From Pocillopora verrucosa (lineage: Eukaryota; Cnidaria; Anthozoa; Scleractinia; Pocilloporidae), in assembly GCF_036669915.1 (NCBI RefSeq), contig NC_089312.1, forward strand, positions 7,889,438 through 7,953,437: a DNA stretch of 64,000 nt, written 5' to 3'. Positions 36,380 through 48,149 of the stretch are shown piece after piece (position 1 is the stretch's first letter; each line of letters begins with the position of its first letter). The notes below the pieces were generated by a model, which was not told the origin of the DNA, searched no databases, and saw nothing but the letters and a program-made list of their open reading frames with translations. Position numbers and translations under genes: made by a program.

Positions 36380-39370
36380 TTAAAAAAATTTTTAAAAATT
36401 AATAGACATCTCAATTTTGAGGGTCCAACATAGGTTTGGCAGGATGTGGAATGAGGCTTTAAACTGAGGCAGAATGTGGGATATGAGAAATTTTAAAGGC
36501 AAGATGTGGGAGTCATGACCTCAGAGACATGAAAAAGTATTTATTCTCTGTTTAAAAGGGCTTAATGACTCCTAAAAATGGAGCGTAAAAGTAAAATGAA
36601 ATTCCCATGATTTACTTATGTTTCATGATTTGTTTGCTTGGGTAACACGTGATGCAAGTCAATAAAAACCATGGCAAAAGTAAGGTGATCAAAAGCTTCA
36701 TGAGCATGTTGACTACATTGCCACAAAATAGCGATTTCTGCGTCATCCAAAACTATAGTGGCGCTTGTCCACTGCTAGCTGGACCGCACAAAATCCACTG
36801 ATCAATACAATGTACTGCACCAAACTTCTTTGGGAACGCCTTCTTTATTATTGTATTCCATTGTATTCCACTGTTCCATTGCTCTATCAAAGGTCTTATA
36901 TTTGATGATTTGCAAATTCAAGACAGATTTTATTGCCAGAGTAAGAAAACTCAAATTTTTTTCTATTTCAAAAATGTCTGTGCACAATTAGGAAAGTGTC
37001 CTCTTATGGAAATGTGTAAATACAGAGTTTGACTGGGAGGCAAAAAAAGAGAATCTGAAAGAGTTTTCATATGAAGAACTGTCTGCTCACAAGTGTCCAT
37101 TAGTGGAGAGTTCCTCACTCTGTGATTGGTCCATAACTTTCTCAATCAATTAGGTTAAAAATTAAAACCATTTGGCAGGCAATTTTCCCCACCCCACCCC
37201 CTACCTTTCAGTGCTGACAACATTTCTTGCTTATCATAAATTTAGCCTAGTAAAATATTTAGTATTGTAATCTATTCACATTGTTTCATGAGGATTGTGC
37301 TTGGGGAAATAACATTCTAACAGCCCTAGCATGAGTTAAGAAGTGGTCACAAGAAATTATCTTTCATGGAAAATTTCAGTAATGGTATGTTCCTCCCCCT
37401 CTACCACACACTTAGACTATAGATCATGCAATATTTTGGCAAGCAATTTCACAGTAATCTGTTGGTGAGTTTTGATGGCAGCTGAAGGCTGGGGAGAGAA
37501 ATAAATTTATACAGAGGGGGTGAGTGACATCAAAAAAGGAGAGGGGAAGGGGTGGGGCATTGAATATCTCCTCAACTTTCCTCCCAACCTCTTCCCCACC
37601 CTCCCATCTAACTCTAAATAACAAATGGTCAGTTGGATAATAAACAATTATGAGCTAACCCTTTAACTCCTATGATCTGATTGTTAATTCTCCCCTCTAA
37701 TTTCTTTGTATTGCAAAATGCTCAGCTGCTTCAGTTGTGATATTTTCCTTTGTTCTGAGTAACCATTGTGAATACCAGTACTTTGGTTTTGGTGTAGCAA
37801 CACTTGAGCAAAAAGAGCAACACTTGAGCAAAAAGTGCACCACTATTAAAGAATATAATTTGTCTCAAGAAGAGGGTTACACCTTTTCCATGGCACACTG
37901 CTAGTTCTTTAGGGAAATTATTAGTGCATGAGTACAAACCACTCTTAACAGGCACAAGGTCCTCTATGAGAATAGTTACAAGTAGCAAGGTACCCACCTG
38001 CTCTAGTAAGTTGGCCTCTTGTCATCACCTGTTGGAATTCTTAACTACTGATCTGGTTGGGATAAGGAACAATTTCAGCTTTTCTCTAAAAGAATTCTTA
38101 AAAATGCATAAGCAAAAGGTGGCTACAATTCTATCCTTTTTATTTCCATTTGGAGAAACACTACTCTCACTAACATATTATATACCAAACCTTGAAAATA
38201 AATAATTTCTAACTTTCACATACAGTCCTATTGAAATTAAATATTAATTGTCTTAATTCTCTTACATAACCAACAAAATACCACTTCTCAGGAAAACAGA
38301 GTGCCACAAATTTCTATAGCATAAATATGTTATCAGCTAAGCATAGTTCCTGGTGAAAATTAGAAATGGCCTGAAAGATAAGCAATTAAAAATGATCAGC
38401 TGTGAGAAGTTCAACTCTTATTCCCTTGTGTTTCCACTTTGACATCAGTGGGTTCAAGAATTGACCTAAAACCTTCTCCTTAGCAAATAAAAATTTAACT
38501 ATGTGCATATTATTAAAAAATAATCGGATATACCTTTGATGAACGCAACAGGATTATTTGACAATAAAATGTATTCACCCATTTTTTAAAGGAATAACTT
38601 TTTCATTGTAAATGTTGCACAAGTGAAGAGTGCCCAACCCAAGAGGTTTAACCCTTTCACTCCCAAGATCTCAATAGTAATTCTCTTTACTGTCTACCAT
38701 ACAGTCCTTATGATGTTAGTTCTATGAATTCCAAATTGGATCAACTAATAATTCCCATATGCATATTTCTCTTTATTCTCATCACTTGTCTGCTTGATAT
38801 TGTATTGATACTGTAAGGAGAAATTCTTTCTTGGTCAATCCTGAGAGTCAAAGGATTAAGTGACCTGGAAGAAGGGATAATGCATGCTAATGATAACTGC
38901 TGTAAAATAAAATCGCTGTAGTGAACAGTAATTGTCAGTGCTGTTCTGTATTGATTTGGAATTTTTTTTCAGGTGGTTAGAAAATTATAATATCCTGGAT
39001 TTCAGTGAATCTGGATTTAAAACAACATTCCTAAATCCCCACATCATTCAAATAAATGGTTATAAAAAAAAACTTGCCACCAAAATGTACTCTGAATATG
39101 AATGGTATTTATTTATAATATGCTATCTGCCAAAATTGTGACATATATAAACTATTTAATTCACATCACATGTTCTTTGTCCTAAACTTTTCCAAACCAA
39201 CCTGACTCATTCTTCATCCTGATTCTTTTAGTTTCCAACAGAAGTACAGGAAATCATGGTTTTGGTGAGATTTTCTCTTGATTGTAATCATGCATCAAGC
39301 TACTTAAGTACAACAAAACAGTCTCAATCACCCTTGTTACATGACATCATACAATTTGCAGCAACATCAT
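36380..39370. other. Intergenic region between HPDL and the SIMC1-like gene
   Basis: Convergent space holding both 3' UTRs. It contains a fragment of repeat family A at 37655-37720 and a full family B copy at 38648-38859. There is also a short direct duplication, AGCAACACTTGAGCAAAAAG, near 37796 and 37817. No coding exon with family similarity was seen. Confidence 0.55.
38648..38859. repeat. TTAA-flanked MITE-like repeat, family B
   Basis: About 210 bp, from TTAACCCTTTCACTCCCAAG to GAGAGTCAAAGGATTAA, so TTAA stands at both ends with inverted CCCTTT-type termini. The interior shares GTAATTCTC..TACTGTC and ATATTGTATTGATACTGTA with the copy near 820-1024. Confidence 0.7.
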
Positions 39371-42227
39371 CTATGGAATTTGTGCAAAACTCTTTAGTGA
39401 CAAGATTAATTGCAGTAATTGGTAGCTTCTTGGGGAGAGTGTAGAGTCACATAATAACTCTAAACGAGCTGTCAAAATAGACACTTCCTGTTCAATTCTC
39501 CTCAGTACCTCCACATCATTTAGGGACAAAACTCGCTGTGATTCTTTTCCTTTTGCCATTAAAGACCTCTTGTGACAGAAAATAAAGCTTTGCAGCCAAT
39601 ATGCAAGAAGCATAACAAATTCTTCACAGTTTGTAGTGCTAACAATGCCATCAGAGAGAGGTGGAGATCTTTTGAAGTTTAAGACCACATTTTTCAATCC
39701 AGAGCTAGTCATTCTTTCCTCCTCTAACTCTTCGTCAATAGAACAACAGTTTTTCACCACAATTTCAATCAGCTTTGTCTTCAATAAATGTGACTGTATT
39801 GACTGAAGCAACAATGTTTTATACTTGATAGATGGTAACTCTACATAAGCCAAAACTAAATCATTGGCTAGTCTTACAGCAGTGTCCTCTGGTCTTTGAC
39901 TGACTAACACTGACAACTGAAGCATTCTTTGTAATAAATATAGTGGACAGAAGTTATGCCCACAATGTTGGTCCAATTGTTCCTTGCGATGTTCTTCTGT
40001 GGCCTTTTTAACCCACTCTACAACATCATGAAAATTACCCGAAAGTCTATCTACTGAGAAAAATCGGTGCGCACTTGTCTTGACAAGGCAGACTTTCTTT
40101 TTCTCAACTTCCTTTTCCATGACACTTACAAGAAAAGACAAAGCCATGGAGGCATTCATTTTAAAGCTTTCCACTGTGTGAGACTGTGTGCATCCTGCTA
40201 GCTTCACTATCATGGAAACAAACTCCCATGTAATTTTCTGTTGTAACATCTGTGCCACCTCAGCAGGATGCAATTCTTGAATCCGTAAGAGAATTCTAAA
40301 ACATTCTGTACCACAGCCACTTTGCTTGGAGAGCAAGATATTATTGAACAGGTAAAACAGAAGGGATGGAGGTGGTTTACGACGTGGACTCATAAAGCTG
40401 GTGACAGTTTCCAGGTAGGTTTTGTGAAAATTCTCTTCTTTAAGAGCCTGCAGTGAATTCAGCTGGTTTTCAGTGAAGGTTTTGCTCAAGCTTTCTTCTT
40501 GTTTGCTTGCAAGTTCTAATTTTTTCAGTGGAACTGTGCAGTGTAAAGGTGTTGTGTAATGTAAAAGCTCTCCATCTCTCACAATCCCATGTAAAGGAGG
40601 CCTCTTCTTAGGAGAGAAACTCTCAGCAGTGAGTCTCCTCTGCTTTAATGAAGATGGAGACTGACAAAGGCTTTTAGCCTTTTTGTGTTTGTATGAGTCA
40701 TCAAAACTTTCAATGACTTTTGCAGGTTTGTTGCTGATGATTTCTTGTTTACCAGACCAGAATTTCTCAAAGAGGTTCATTCTTAACTCCCCATTGTGTG
40801 CATCCACTTCTTCATTCTTAACCTGGACACATATAGAGAATCAGGAATCAGTCAACAGGAAAGATGAGAGTTTTGTAGTTAGCACACTTAACCAAAACAC
40901 TGCCTCTCTTCACCTCAGACAACAAACTTTCAGTGACACTTGATGACTGCAAAAGGACTTGTAATGCACCCATCAACTTTTTTCAAAGTCAAAGTCAAAG
41001 TCAATTTGGTATTTTTTGTAGAGGGCCCAATTATAACCCAAAAAAACCATAGAAATTCAAGGAAACTATAAAACCTTTTGACAAAGCCTCAAAGAGTTTT
41101 TACACAACCTTTCTTCTTGTGTCCCCTTTCAATATCGCAGGGTTTCATGGAAAGCAAGATTATTAGAAAAAAATATCCCTCTACTTAGATTGATTCAAGC
41201 TCTTAATCTAACTATGAAACATTTACAAAATGTACCAGTCAGGGCTGTAAATGTTCAAGTGTTTCTATTTTTTTTTTTCAGTCAAGAGAATCTGGTTGGT
41301 GACAATCACAACTTTAAGCATGAGAGTAAGTGAGCATAATGGATACCCTGCAGTTAACCACCATCCTGTCCAGGAAAAGTAACACATGTTGTCCTGGTAA
41401 CTCAATGCAGCCAATACCAGTATAAGCCCCAGTATGGCAGTTGTTGTCCACTGAGTAAGCTAGACTAACCTAAGTAACAACATTACCAACTTTGAACAGC
41501 TTTACGATGATATGAAGGAACCTTGATATGAATAAGCCTCCTTGTGGTTTAGAAAGTACATCCAAACACTGTGCGTGGTTACTAGTTTATCTGGATTAGG
41601 GATGCTCATGAAGATCTGGCCAGACACCACACTGAATGAAAGAGATTGGGTTGTAATTTTTCTTGTTCCAAGAAATTCAATTTTCTTCAGAGCTTAGAAG
41701 AAAAGCTCTGAAGAAACTCAGCAAGATTTCCGTATAACCCTATACTTCGATATGCTTACAGTACTTGGATAAAAGAAACCAATGGCCAAACAGTACATTA
41801 ACACTGAGACTTTGTTTTAGAATAAGTATGGGAAGAACGGGAATCTTTCCATCTCAATTCTCACCTGCTGCACCGATGAATTGGTTTCTTTGAATTCGGT
41901 TGAACTGGTTGCAACTACCTCGTCATTCTCTGGTTTCACAGCTTTAAGTTTCAGTGGCTTCTTCGATTTTCCAATGTCGATGAGCTTTACCTGGGCTTGG
42001 AGCCTCTTAACGCCATTTTCGCTGAATTTCAAATTTTTCAACGGACGACAGGACTCAGATTTAACTTGACTACTTGCGATTGTTTCAATAACATTGCTCG
42101 TCGTTTCCGTCAATTCGACAATGTCATCGTCCTCATCGATAACAATAATTTGTGTTTCCTCCGATATCTTTTTGTTGACAAAGTCTCCTTCATCGTCGCT
42201 GATGACAATCACGTCGTTTTGCGCCAT
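39371..42227 (-). CDS. SIMC1: SIMC1/SLF2-like protein (SUMO-interacting motifs plus NSE6-like domain)
   Basis: In vertebrates SLF2 and SIMC1 share an NSE6-like helical domain that recruits the SMC5/6 complex; SIMC1 also binds SUMO and directs SMC5/6 to viral replication centres. Two exons on the minus strand, 42227-41865 and 40822-39371, join in phase 0 and give 604 residues. Residues 6-13 (VIVISDDE) and about 27-39 (IIVIDEDDDIVEL) are two or three hydrophobic-acidic SUMO-interacting motifs, placed at the very N-terminus as in SIMC1. The middle is basic and Ser/Lys-rich. From MNLFEKFWSGKQ onward the protein is Leu-rich and helical with no enzyme motif, as expected of the NSE6-like region. Human SIMC1 is longer (about 870). 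Assignment to SIMC1 rather than SLF2 rests on the SIM layout; a single invertebrate ancestor of both is possible. Start ATG is 655 bp from STING copy 1 and divergent. Confidence 0.72.
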
Positions 42228-42589
42228 TTACATCTTTCACACAACCATGCTCGCTTTCTGTAGATGTATTTTCTTTAAGGACGTAGAAGTGTTATCTCAA
42301 TTGGCACTGGCTTTAAACGTCCCCTGATGCTCCTTGATGTTCCTCGATGCTCCTCTCTACGCCAGGCACAAAAAATAATTCAATGAGGAACAAACTATTG
42401 TAAGTTTTATATTTTCATTGGCTTTCACGTAATAGCAAGTATTTGAATATTAACGCTGAATAACCGTTTGTAAGGCTCTCACGCGAGTACCAAAATTTTT
42501 CCACAAGGGGCCTAGAGGGGTTTACAAATTCTCTAACCTGTGTGGACACCAGACGGGCCATTTAAGAATAACGATTTTCTTTTGGTTTT

Positions 42590-42881
42590 TATTCCACTGG
42601 GAAAGATATCTCGAAAGTGAAAGTTGCTGAGAGAGCACTTTATAACTTCGAGTCACCCGCCCTAATTCAGGGCTTTCCCCCAGGGGGGTACACCCTGACG
42701 ATATCCACGATGAGGCTCCTGGCCAATCAGATCCAGAGTATTCATCTAGGGGATTCCCCAAATAAGTGAATGGCGTTCAAGTTGAGTAATAGGTTAGCTC
42801 TCTTCAATTTGGCGCATTAAGCTGTGGCTAACTTCACGAGTAAGAAAAGTCCTTCGTGAGAAAGGAATAGTTTTATCCTCC
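42590..42881 (+). promoter_or_regulatory. Promoter and 5' UTR of STING copy 1 (shared spacer with the SIMC1-like gene)
   Basis: GAAAGTGAAAGT at 42613-42624 fits the IRF/ISRE consensus GAAANNGAAA. It is followed by the block TTGCTGAGAGAGCACTTT conserved in the array. GGCCAATCA at 42721-42729 is a CCAAT box. These elements recur at the same spacing before copies 2-4. The 655-bp spacer to the divergent SIMC1-like gene suggests a bidirectional promoter. Confidence 0.6.
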
Positions 42882-44584
42882 ATGGCTGATAATCATCCTC
42901 CCCGAGCAGATGACGTGGCTCAGCAAGCACATAATGGCTTTGGACCACTTTCCGAGCTTCGTGGAAATATTGCTACGATCGCATCAACGATCGTGGTTGT
43001 ATTTAGTAGCGCGGTGCTTTTGTTCGTAGTGAAGGAGAACGAAAAGAGGGAAGGGATTCATTTTCTGGTGTTTAAAACAGCCTTGCTTACCTTGAGTGTC
43101 GTTCTCGGAGAAATAGTACGAAGATTGTGCCTAGTGTTTGAAGAGATTACACACAAGGACGCGAGATATCGAGGAAACTGGAAGGCTGTTCTCAAGACGA
43201 CTTTCACTTTCGATAATTTCGGTGGGATTTTAGTCGTCGCCATCGCTTCCGCTCTGATATTGTGTTTTGGGCTGTATGAACAATACGAAGTATTCTCTAG
43301 TCCAGGTTTCTCCATCTTGTTTTTCCTGAACTGTCTCGTGATTCCGCAGTTGTCGTTCCTTGTGGGTCTTCGACAGCTCTCTCCTGTAGAGACATCGGAT
43401 TTGAACGAAAAAGAAAACAAGAATGTGGCTGATGGGCTGGCTTGGGGCTATTACTTTGGTTATCTGAGGCTGGTACTGCCAAGACTGGAACATCGGATAT
43501 CAGAATCGGACCCATTTCGTCATAAGATAATAGACAAGAAGCTTTTCATTCTACTTCCAAAAACGTGCTTCACATGTGATGACATTGAGGAAGCGGATTC
43601 CAGGGTAAAATGGGTCGGCAATCTCCCGGAGAGTAAAATTAACAGGGGAGGAATTAAGGAGAGAAGTTACAAGCATGCGGTACATGAAATAGTGATGCCA
43701 GATGGGACAAACGAAAAGTACCACTTTATCGTGGAGTATGCCACGCCTCTGATGACCCTCTATGATATGTCTAAGTTCCAAGACGCCCAATTAACGGCTC
43801 CAGAGCGGGATCACCAGGTAGTGCGGTGACCATTTTTGATACACTTGGATTGTTATGTAATTTAATTTTTTACTGCCTCCTACCACAGGCCTGAGAAAAG
43901 CAATTGAGAAGCATGTGAAAAATGTTATCTCTTCCATTCAGAGTTTTTATGTGCTTGTCAAGTAGTTCTCCATGCCTCAATGTGAAAGCTTACATTATGC
44001 ATTAGCCATAGAGCCTGGACACCAGTATGTGTCAGGTCAGACACCAGATGTTGAAGCACCCAGGGAATAGCATTCATGTATTTGTTAGGTTTTGGAGGAT
44101 GGCAGATGATTTTAGGCTAAGATAACAACAGGAAGAAAAAAAAACAAATAAGCAAAAGAATATCAGGTGAATTGCTCTTACCACATTCTGTTCTTTTTTT
44201 TTATTTTTAATTTGAAAATTGATGATAAAATATGTGTACACCAAAAGCAATTCAAATTGGTTGTTTCATACATTGACCAGAAAAGTAAAATGAGAAAAGT
44301 TTAAAACTTCCTTCAAAGTTCCCATAGGCTGTATTTTTCTACCCCAGCCCATTTTTCGGTGGTTAAAACAACTCCTTTGCCTTCTTGTGCTGTATTGATA
44401 AAACAAACTCACAAACAGTTTAAAAACTGTATGTCATTTTGAGCAAAAAGAACAAAAAATGTGCATTTTAATTGTAATGTTCAAAGCAAATGATAATTAA
44501 GTCTTGAAATGTAAAATAAGATTTCATCTGTATGTTAAACATGAATTTCCTATATGTATGTATGTATGAATATATGTACATATA

Positions 44585-44628
<44 letters not shown>

Positions 44629-45343
44629 AAGTCTGCAGGTCGATTTTTGCGTGGAACAGTGCTCAATACGTTGAAGCAGAGCAGAATAAATATTATGAGA
44701 GGAAAAAAGGACGTAACTACATTTCCCGACAAGCCTGTTTCGTGAATCGCTTCACTCTTCAGGGGTTTAGTGAAGCGATTCACGAAACAGGCTTGTCGGG
44801 AAATGTAGTTACGTCCTTTTTTCCTCTCATAATATTTATATATATATATATATATATGAAAGTTGGACAAATCAATAAGACAACTTTTCTGTAACTCTGA
44901 GTTTCATGCTTATGTAGTCATTAGACCAATTTTCATGGCTGATGATCGCGTAAGTGTGAAACGCAGGGTCACAGAAAAGTTAAGTCTTATTGATTTGTCC
45001 AACTTTTAGACATACCATACTCTGCGAATGCATCGAGCACTACACCACAAGGATAGATCATAATCAAGATTTATTTACATATATAATTATATTATATATA
45101 ATTAAACTTTGTTTAATCCTTTTCTTTTTCTCTCTCTTTCATATCCTTTAGGTAGTGTTGTTCATTCGAAAACTGAAGGAAATTTTGGATAAGAGTACAG
45201 AATGTAGAGGAAGGTATGAATTGGTTCCATTTTCAGGAGATGAGGAGAAAAAGAAGATTGCAGATATCCTGGTTGAAATGCATAAAGCTGCCAATGTGGA
45301 GATGGATGAGGAAGCTGATGAAGTGAACATACCAGAACAGTGA
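42882..45343 (+). CDS. STING1: STING (stimulator of interferon genes), copy 1, intact
   Basis: STING is an ER-membrane dimer that binds cyclic dinucleotides made by cGAS-like enzymes and starts innate immune signalling. Exons 42882-43817 and 45152-45343 join in phase 0 (..ERDHQ, then VVLFIRK) and give 375 residues; human STING has 379. Four hydrophobic segments lie at about residues 30-50, 60-82, 113-136 and 141-163. The ligand domain starts [20 protein letters not shown]. Pocket residues equivalent to human Y167, R232, R238, Y240, E260 and T263 are all present (Y194, R255, R261, Y263, E285, T288); human S162 is Gly. The protein ends after the last helix with no TBK1/IRF3-recruiting C-terminal tail, as in other invertebrate STINGs. 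The intron (43818-45151) holds a TA microsatellite and two hairpin elements. It is the array member nearest the SIMC1-like gene. Confidence 0.94.
44588..44626. repeat. TA dinucleotide microsatellite
   Basis: About 19 TA units in the intron of STING copy 1. A shorter run at 44834-44857 sits on the far side of the adjacent hairpin. Confidence 0.9.
44686..44839. repeat. Perfect hairpin, 71-bp arms, in the STING copy 1 intron
   Basis: The left arm 44686-44756 and right arm 44769-44839 are exact reverse complements around a 12-base loop (CTTCAGGGGTTT). Arms contain ACATTTCCCGACAAGCCTG. AT microsatellite flanks both sides. Identity of the arms implies recent insertion or ongoing homogenisation. 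No coding capacity. Confidence 0.92.
44856..45010. repeat. Imperfect inverted-repeat element
   Basis: GAAAGTTGGACAAATCAATA near 44858 is mirrored by TATTGATTTGTCCAACTTT near 44988-45008. An inner pair, GAGTTTCATGCTTATG against CGTAAGTGTGAAACGC, is imperfect. It directly follows the perfect hairpin, so the two may be parts of one larger element. Confidence 0.65.
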
Positions 45344-46214
45344 CCGCTGTGAACAAAATGATATTGCTTATTGATTATAGGAGGGATCTGAGACATAAAT
45401 ACATCAGTCTATAAAAAACTGAGAACATTTTTGGAAAGTAGTATAGTCTATAAAGACAACTGACACAAGTACTATTGTGAAAATACCAAATTTTTTCTTT
45501 TTACACTTTTCTGATACAGTTGTTCACTGAAACTGTAATTTCACAACATTTTATACCAAGGAATCCTAAAGATACTTTGTTGATAGCTAATAAATATACT
45601 GATGTCCTTAACTGTCTGAGGGAGGCAGAAAAATGTGGAAGTTATTGTCACTTTCATACAAGACAAGTAGTGTCCTGGCTCCATCCATACTCCCCACCCC
45701 TCTGCCCCCCAGTTGTAGCATGTACACTTGCCTTGATGGCCAGCTATAAAGGTCATACATGGGTTTGATTAGTATTATATCACTTCACCCTTTCATTCCT
45801 GTGAAAACCCCCAAAAAGTTCTGTTTTCAATTTGATACATTTCAGGTGATGAAAAAGAAGAAAACAATATCATTATACCTCAAGTGTTTTACACTGGTGG
45901 TATTGGTTTATGCAGAGGTTTTATGTCATTTGGCAATAGCATTAATAACCCTTTGATCGTCCTTGTTCTCTTCTATGAGCCTAGCCAAGATGAAGGCAGA
46001 GCTAATTTTAACTGGCCCTCACATAAATATGGATAATCCAATATTGAAGCAATAGTTACCATTATACACCCTGATTTAAAGTCAATTTGTTTCTAGTTTC
46101 TATGAGGACATGCAACCTTCCCGTGAAAACCACAATTTTTAAACCCAACGGACTTTCAAGTGGGGGGCTCCAAAAGGTATAGGTTAGGAAAACGTTTTTA
46201 TTTCAGTTTTTCAT
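45344..46214. other. Spacer between STING copies 1 and 2
   Basis: Contains the copy 1 3' UTR. No coding exon, and no relic of the SIMC1-like gene of the kind seen in later spacers. The sequence is not obviously alignable with the other spacers until the promoter block near 46200. Confidence 0.5.
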
Positions 46215-46496
46215 TCGTAAGGGAAAGATCTCAAGAAACCGAAAGTTGCTGAAAGAGCACTATGAAACTTTGATTAACCCACCACGTCAGGGGGGCTTTC
46301 CCCCAAGGGTACACCTTCTGAACATCCTGACGTGCTCCTGGCCAATCAGGTCCAGAGAATTCATCTGGGGGATTACCCGAGTGAATAGCGTTCTATTTGA
46401 ATAAGTGATCTGCTCCCAACAGTTTGACGTATTTGTTTGAGGCCAACTTCACGAGTAACGTAAGACCATCGTGAGAAAGGAATAGTTTTCTCCACC
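46215..46496 (+). promoter_or_regulatory. Promoter and 5' UTR of STING copy 2
   Basis: An ISRE-like GAAACCGAAAGT lies at 46235-46246, followed by TTGCTGAAAGAGCACT. A CCAAT box GGCCAATCA lies at 46340-46348. Order and spacing match copy 1. A second IRF-like half-site pair in reverse (TTTCAGTTTTTC) lies just upstream at 46201. Confidence 0.6.
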
Positions 46497-47988
46497 ATGA
46501 CTGATAATCTTCTTCCCCGAGGAGATGACGTAGCTCAGCAAGCACATAATGGCTTTGGACCACTTTCCGAGCTTCGTGGAAATATTGCTACGATCACATC
46601 AGCTATCGTGGTTGTGATTAGTGGCGTGATGCTTTTGTTCGCAGTAAAGGATAACGAAAAGAGAGAAGGGATTCACTTCCTGGTGTTTACAACAGCCTTG
46701 CTTATCTTGAGTGTCGTTCTCGGAGAAATGGTACGAAGATTGTGCCTAGTGTCTGAAGAGATTAAACACAAACACGCGAGATATCGAGGAAACTGGAAAG
46801 ATATTCTCAAGACGACTTTCACTTTCAATAATTCCGGTAGTATTTTAGTTGTCGCCATCGCTTCCGCTCTGACACTGTGTTTTATGCTGCATGAACAATA
46901 CGAAGTTTTCTCGAGTCCAGGTTTCTCCATCTTGTTTTTCCTGAATTGTCTCGTGGTTCCGCAATTGTCATTCCTTGTGGGTCTTCGACAGCTCTCTCCT
47001 GTAGAGACATCGGATTTGAACGAAAAAGAAAACAAGAATGTGGCTGATGGGCTGGCTTGGAGCTACTACTTTGGCTATCTGAAGCTGGTGCTGCCAAGAC
47101 TGGGATATCGTATTTCCGAATCGGACACATTTCGTCATAAGATTACAGACGAAAAGCTTTTCATTTTACTTCCAAAAACGTGCTATACATTTGAAGAAAT
47201 CTCCAAAGCAGATGACAGGGTAAAATGGGCCGGCAAACTCCCCGCGAGTAAAATTAACAGGGCTGGAATTTTGGAGAGAAGTTACCAGCATGCGGTACAC
47301 CGCATAGAGATGCCCCGCCCAGATGGAACAGTGGATGAGTACCACTTTGTCCTGGAGTACGCTACGCCTCTTATGTCCCTGTACGAAATGTCAGGTCATG
47401 CAAAAGCCCCCTTGACTGGTCCAGAGCGGGATCATCAGGTGAACAAGTGTGATCTGTTGTAAAATTTTTGATATATGATAATAAATATTTGTTCTTAGAA
47501 TTTCTTTTTGAGGTAGTGTTTTTAATACAAATTTTGTAAGCGATTGTTGTAGCTTAACCCTTTAACTCCCAAGATCTGATTTTTATTCCCCCTTCTAGCT
47601 TAAACAAATTTCCTTGTAAATTAGTAACAAGAATTTAGCATTAAATCAAGATAACAACTTCTACCTGATAAGTTTGAGTATTCTCATTAACTGTTTGCTG
47701 GATAATTTATGAATATTATGGAGAAGTTACGGGTTAATCACTACTGAGAGCTGAAGGGTTAAGCTGATGCTTACACCAACCGAAACCATTTACCTTGTAA
47801 CCTAGGTGGTGTTATTCATCCGCAAGCTGAGGGAAATTCTGGATGACTCTGAGGAATGCAGAGGAAAGTATGAATTGGTTCCAATTTCAGGAAATGACAC
47901 AAACAAGATTGCAGATGTCCTTGTGGGAATGCACAGTGCGAGCAACATAGATTTAGAAGAGGAGACTGATGAGCAAACAAGGCAATAG
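46497..47988 (+). CDS. STING1: STING, copy 2, intact
   Basis: Exons 46497-47438 and 47806-47988 join in phase 0 and give 374 residues. It is close to copy 1 along the whole length: the same N-terminus ([20 protein letters not shown]), four membrane segments and the ligand domain [20 protein letters not shown]. Unlike copy 1 it has Ser at the position of human S162. The R232 and R238 equivalents are kept ([11 protein letters not shown]), but the human K236 position is Leu instead of Lys. The strand EYATPLMSL that carries the E260 and T263 equivalents is conserved. An insertion in the preceding loop ([13 protein letters not shown]) is shared with copies 3 and 4 but is shorter in copy 1. No C-terminal tail. 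The intron is only 367 bp and contains a family A MITE-like repeat at 47554-47762. Confidence 0.94.
47554..47762. repeat. TTAA-flanked MITE-like repeat, family A, in the STING copy 2 intron
   Basis: About 209 bp, from TTAACCCTTTAACTCCCAAG to GAGCTGAAGGGTTAA. TTAA stands at both ends with inverted CCCTT termini. The interior shares TCAAGATAACAACTT and GATAAGTTTGAGTATTCTCA with the copy at 1831. Confidence 0.8.
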
Positions 47989-48149
47989 AGCAGATAAGTG
48001 ACTACTGCTCCTCAGCAGCAGTATGGATGATGAAGGAACTCTGTTACACATTACACATGTATAGAGCTGTGTTTCTGAGTGTAAAAAAATACAGTGTCAG
48101 AGATGTTTGATCCTGATCTTAAGGGGGGGGGGTAAAAGATCTTTTCTTA

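Noticed and set aside
43058-43515. Minus-strand frames of 72-120 codons inside STING exon 1 (also in copies 2 and 3)
   Set aside because: They are antisense shadows of a conserved coding exon; the plus frame carries the STING signatures.
44930-44985. Hammerhead ribozyme suggested by CTGATGA followed by GAAAC
   Set aside because: The stem II closing pair is a mismatch and no cleavage-site helix could be built; the motif is probably chance within an inverted repeat.
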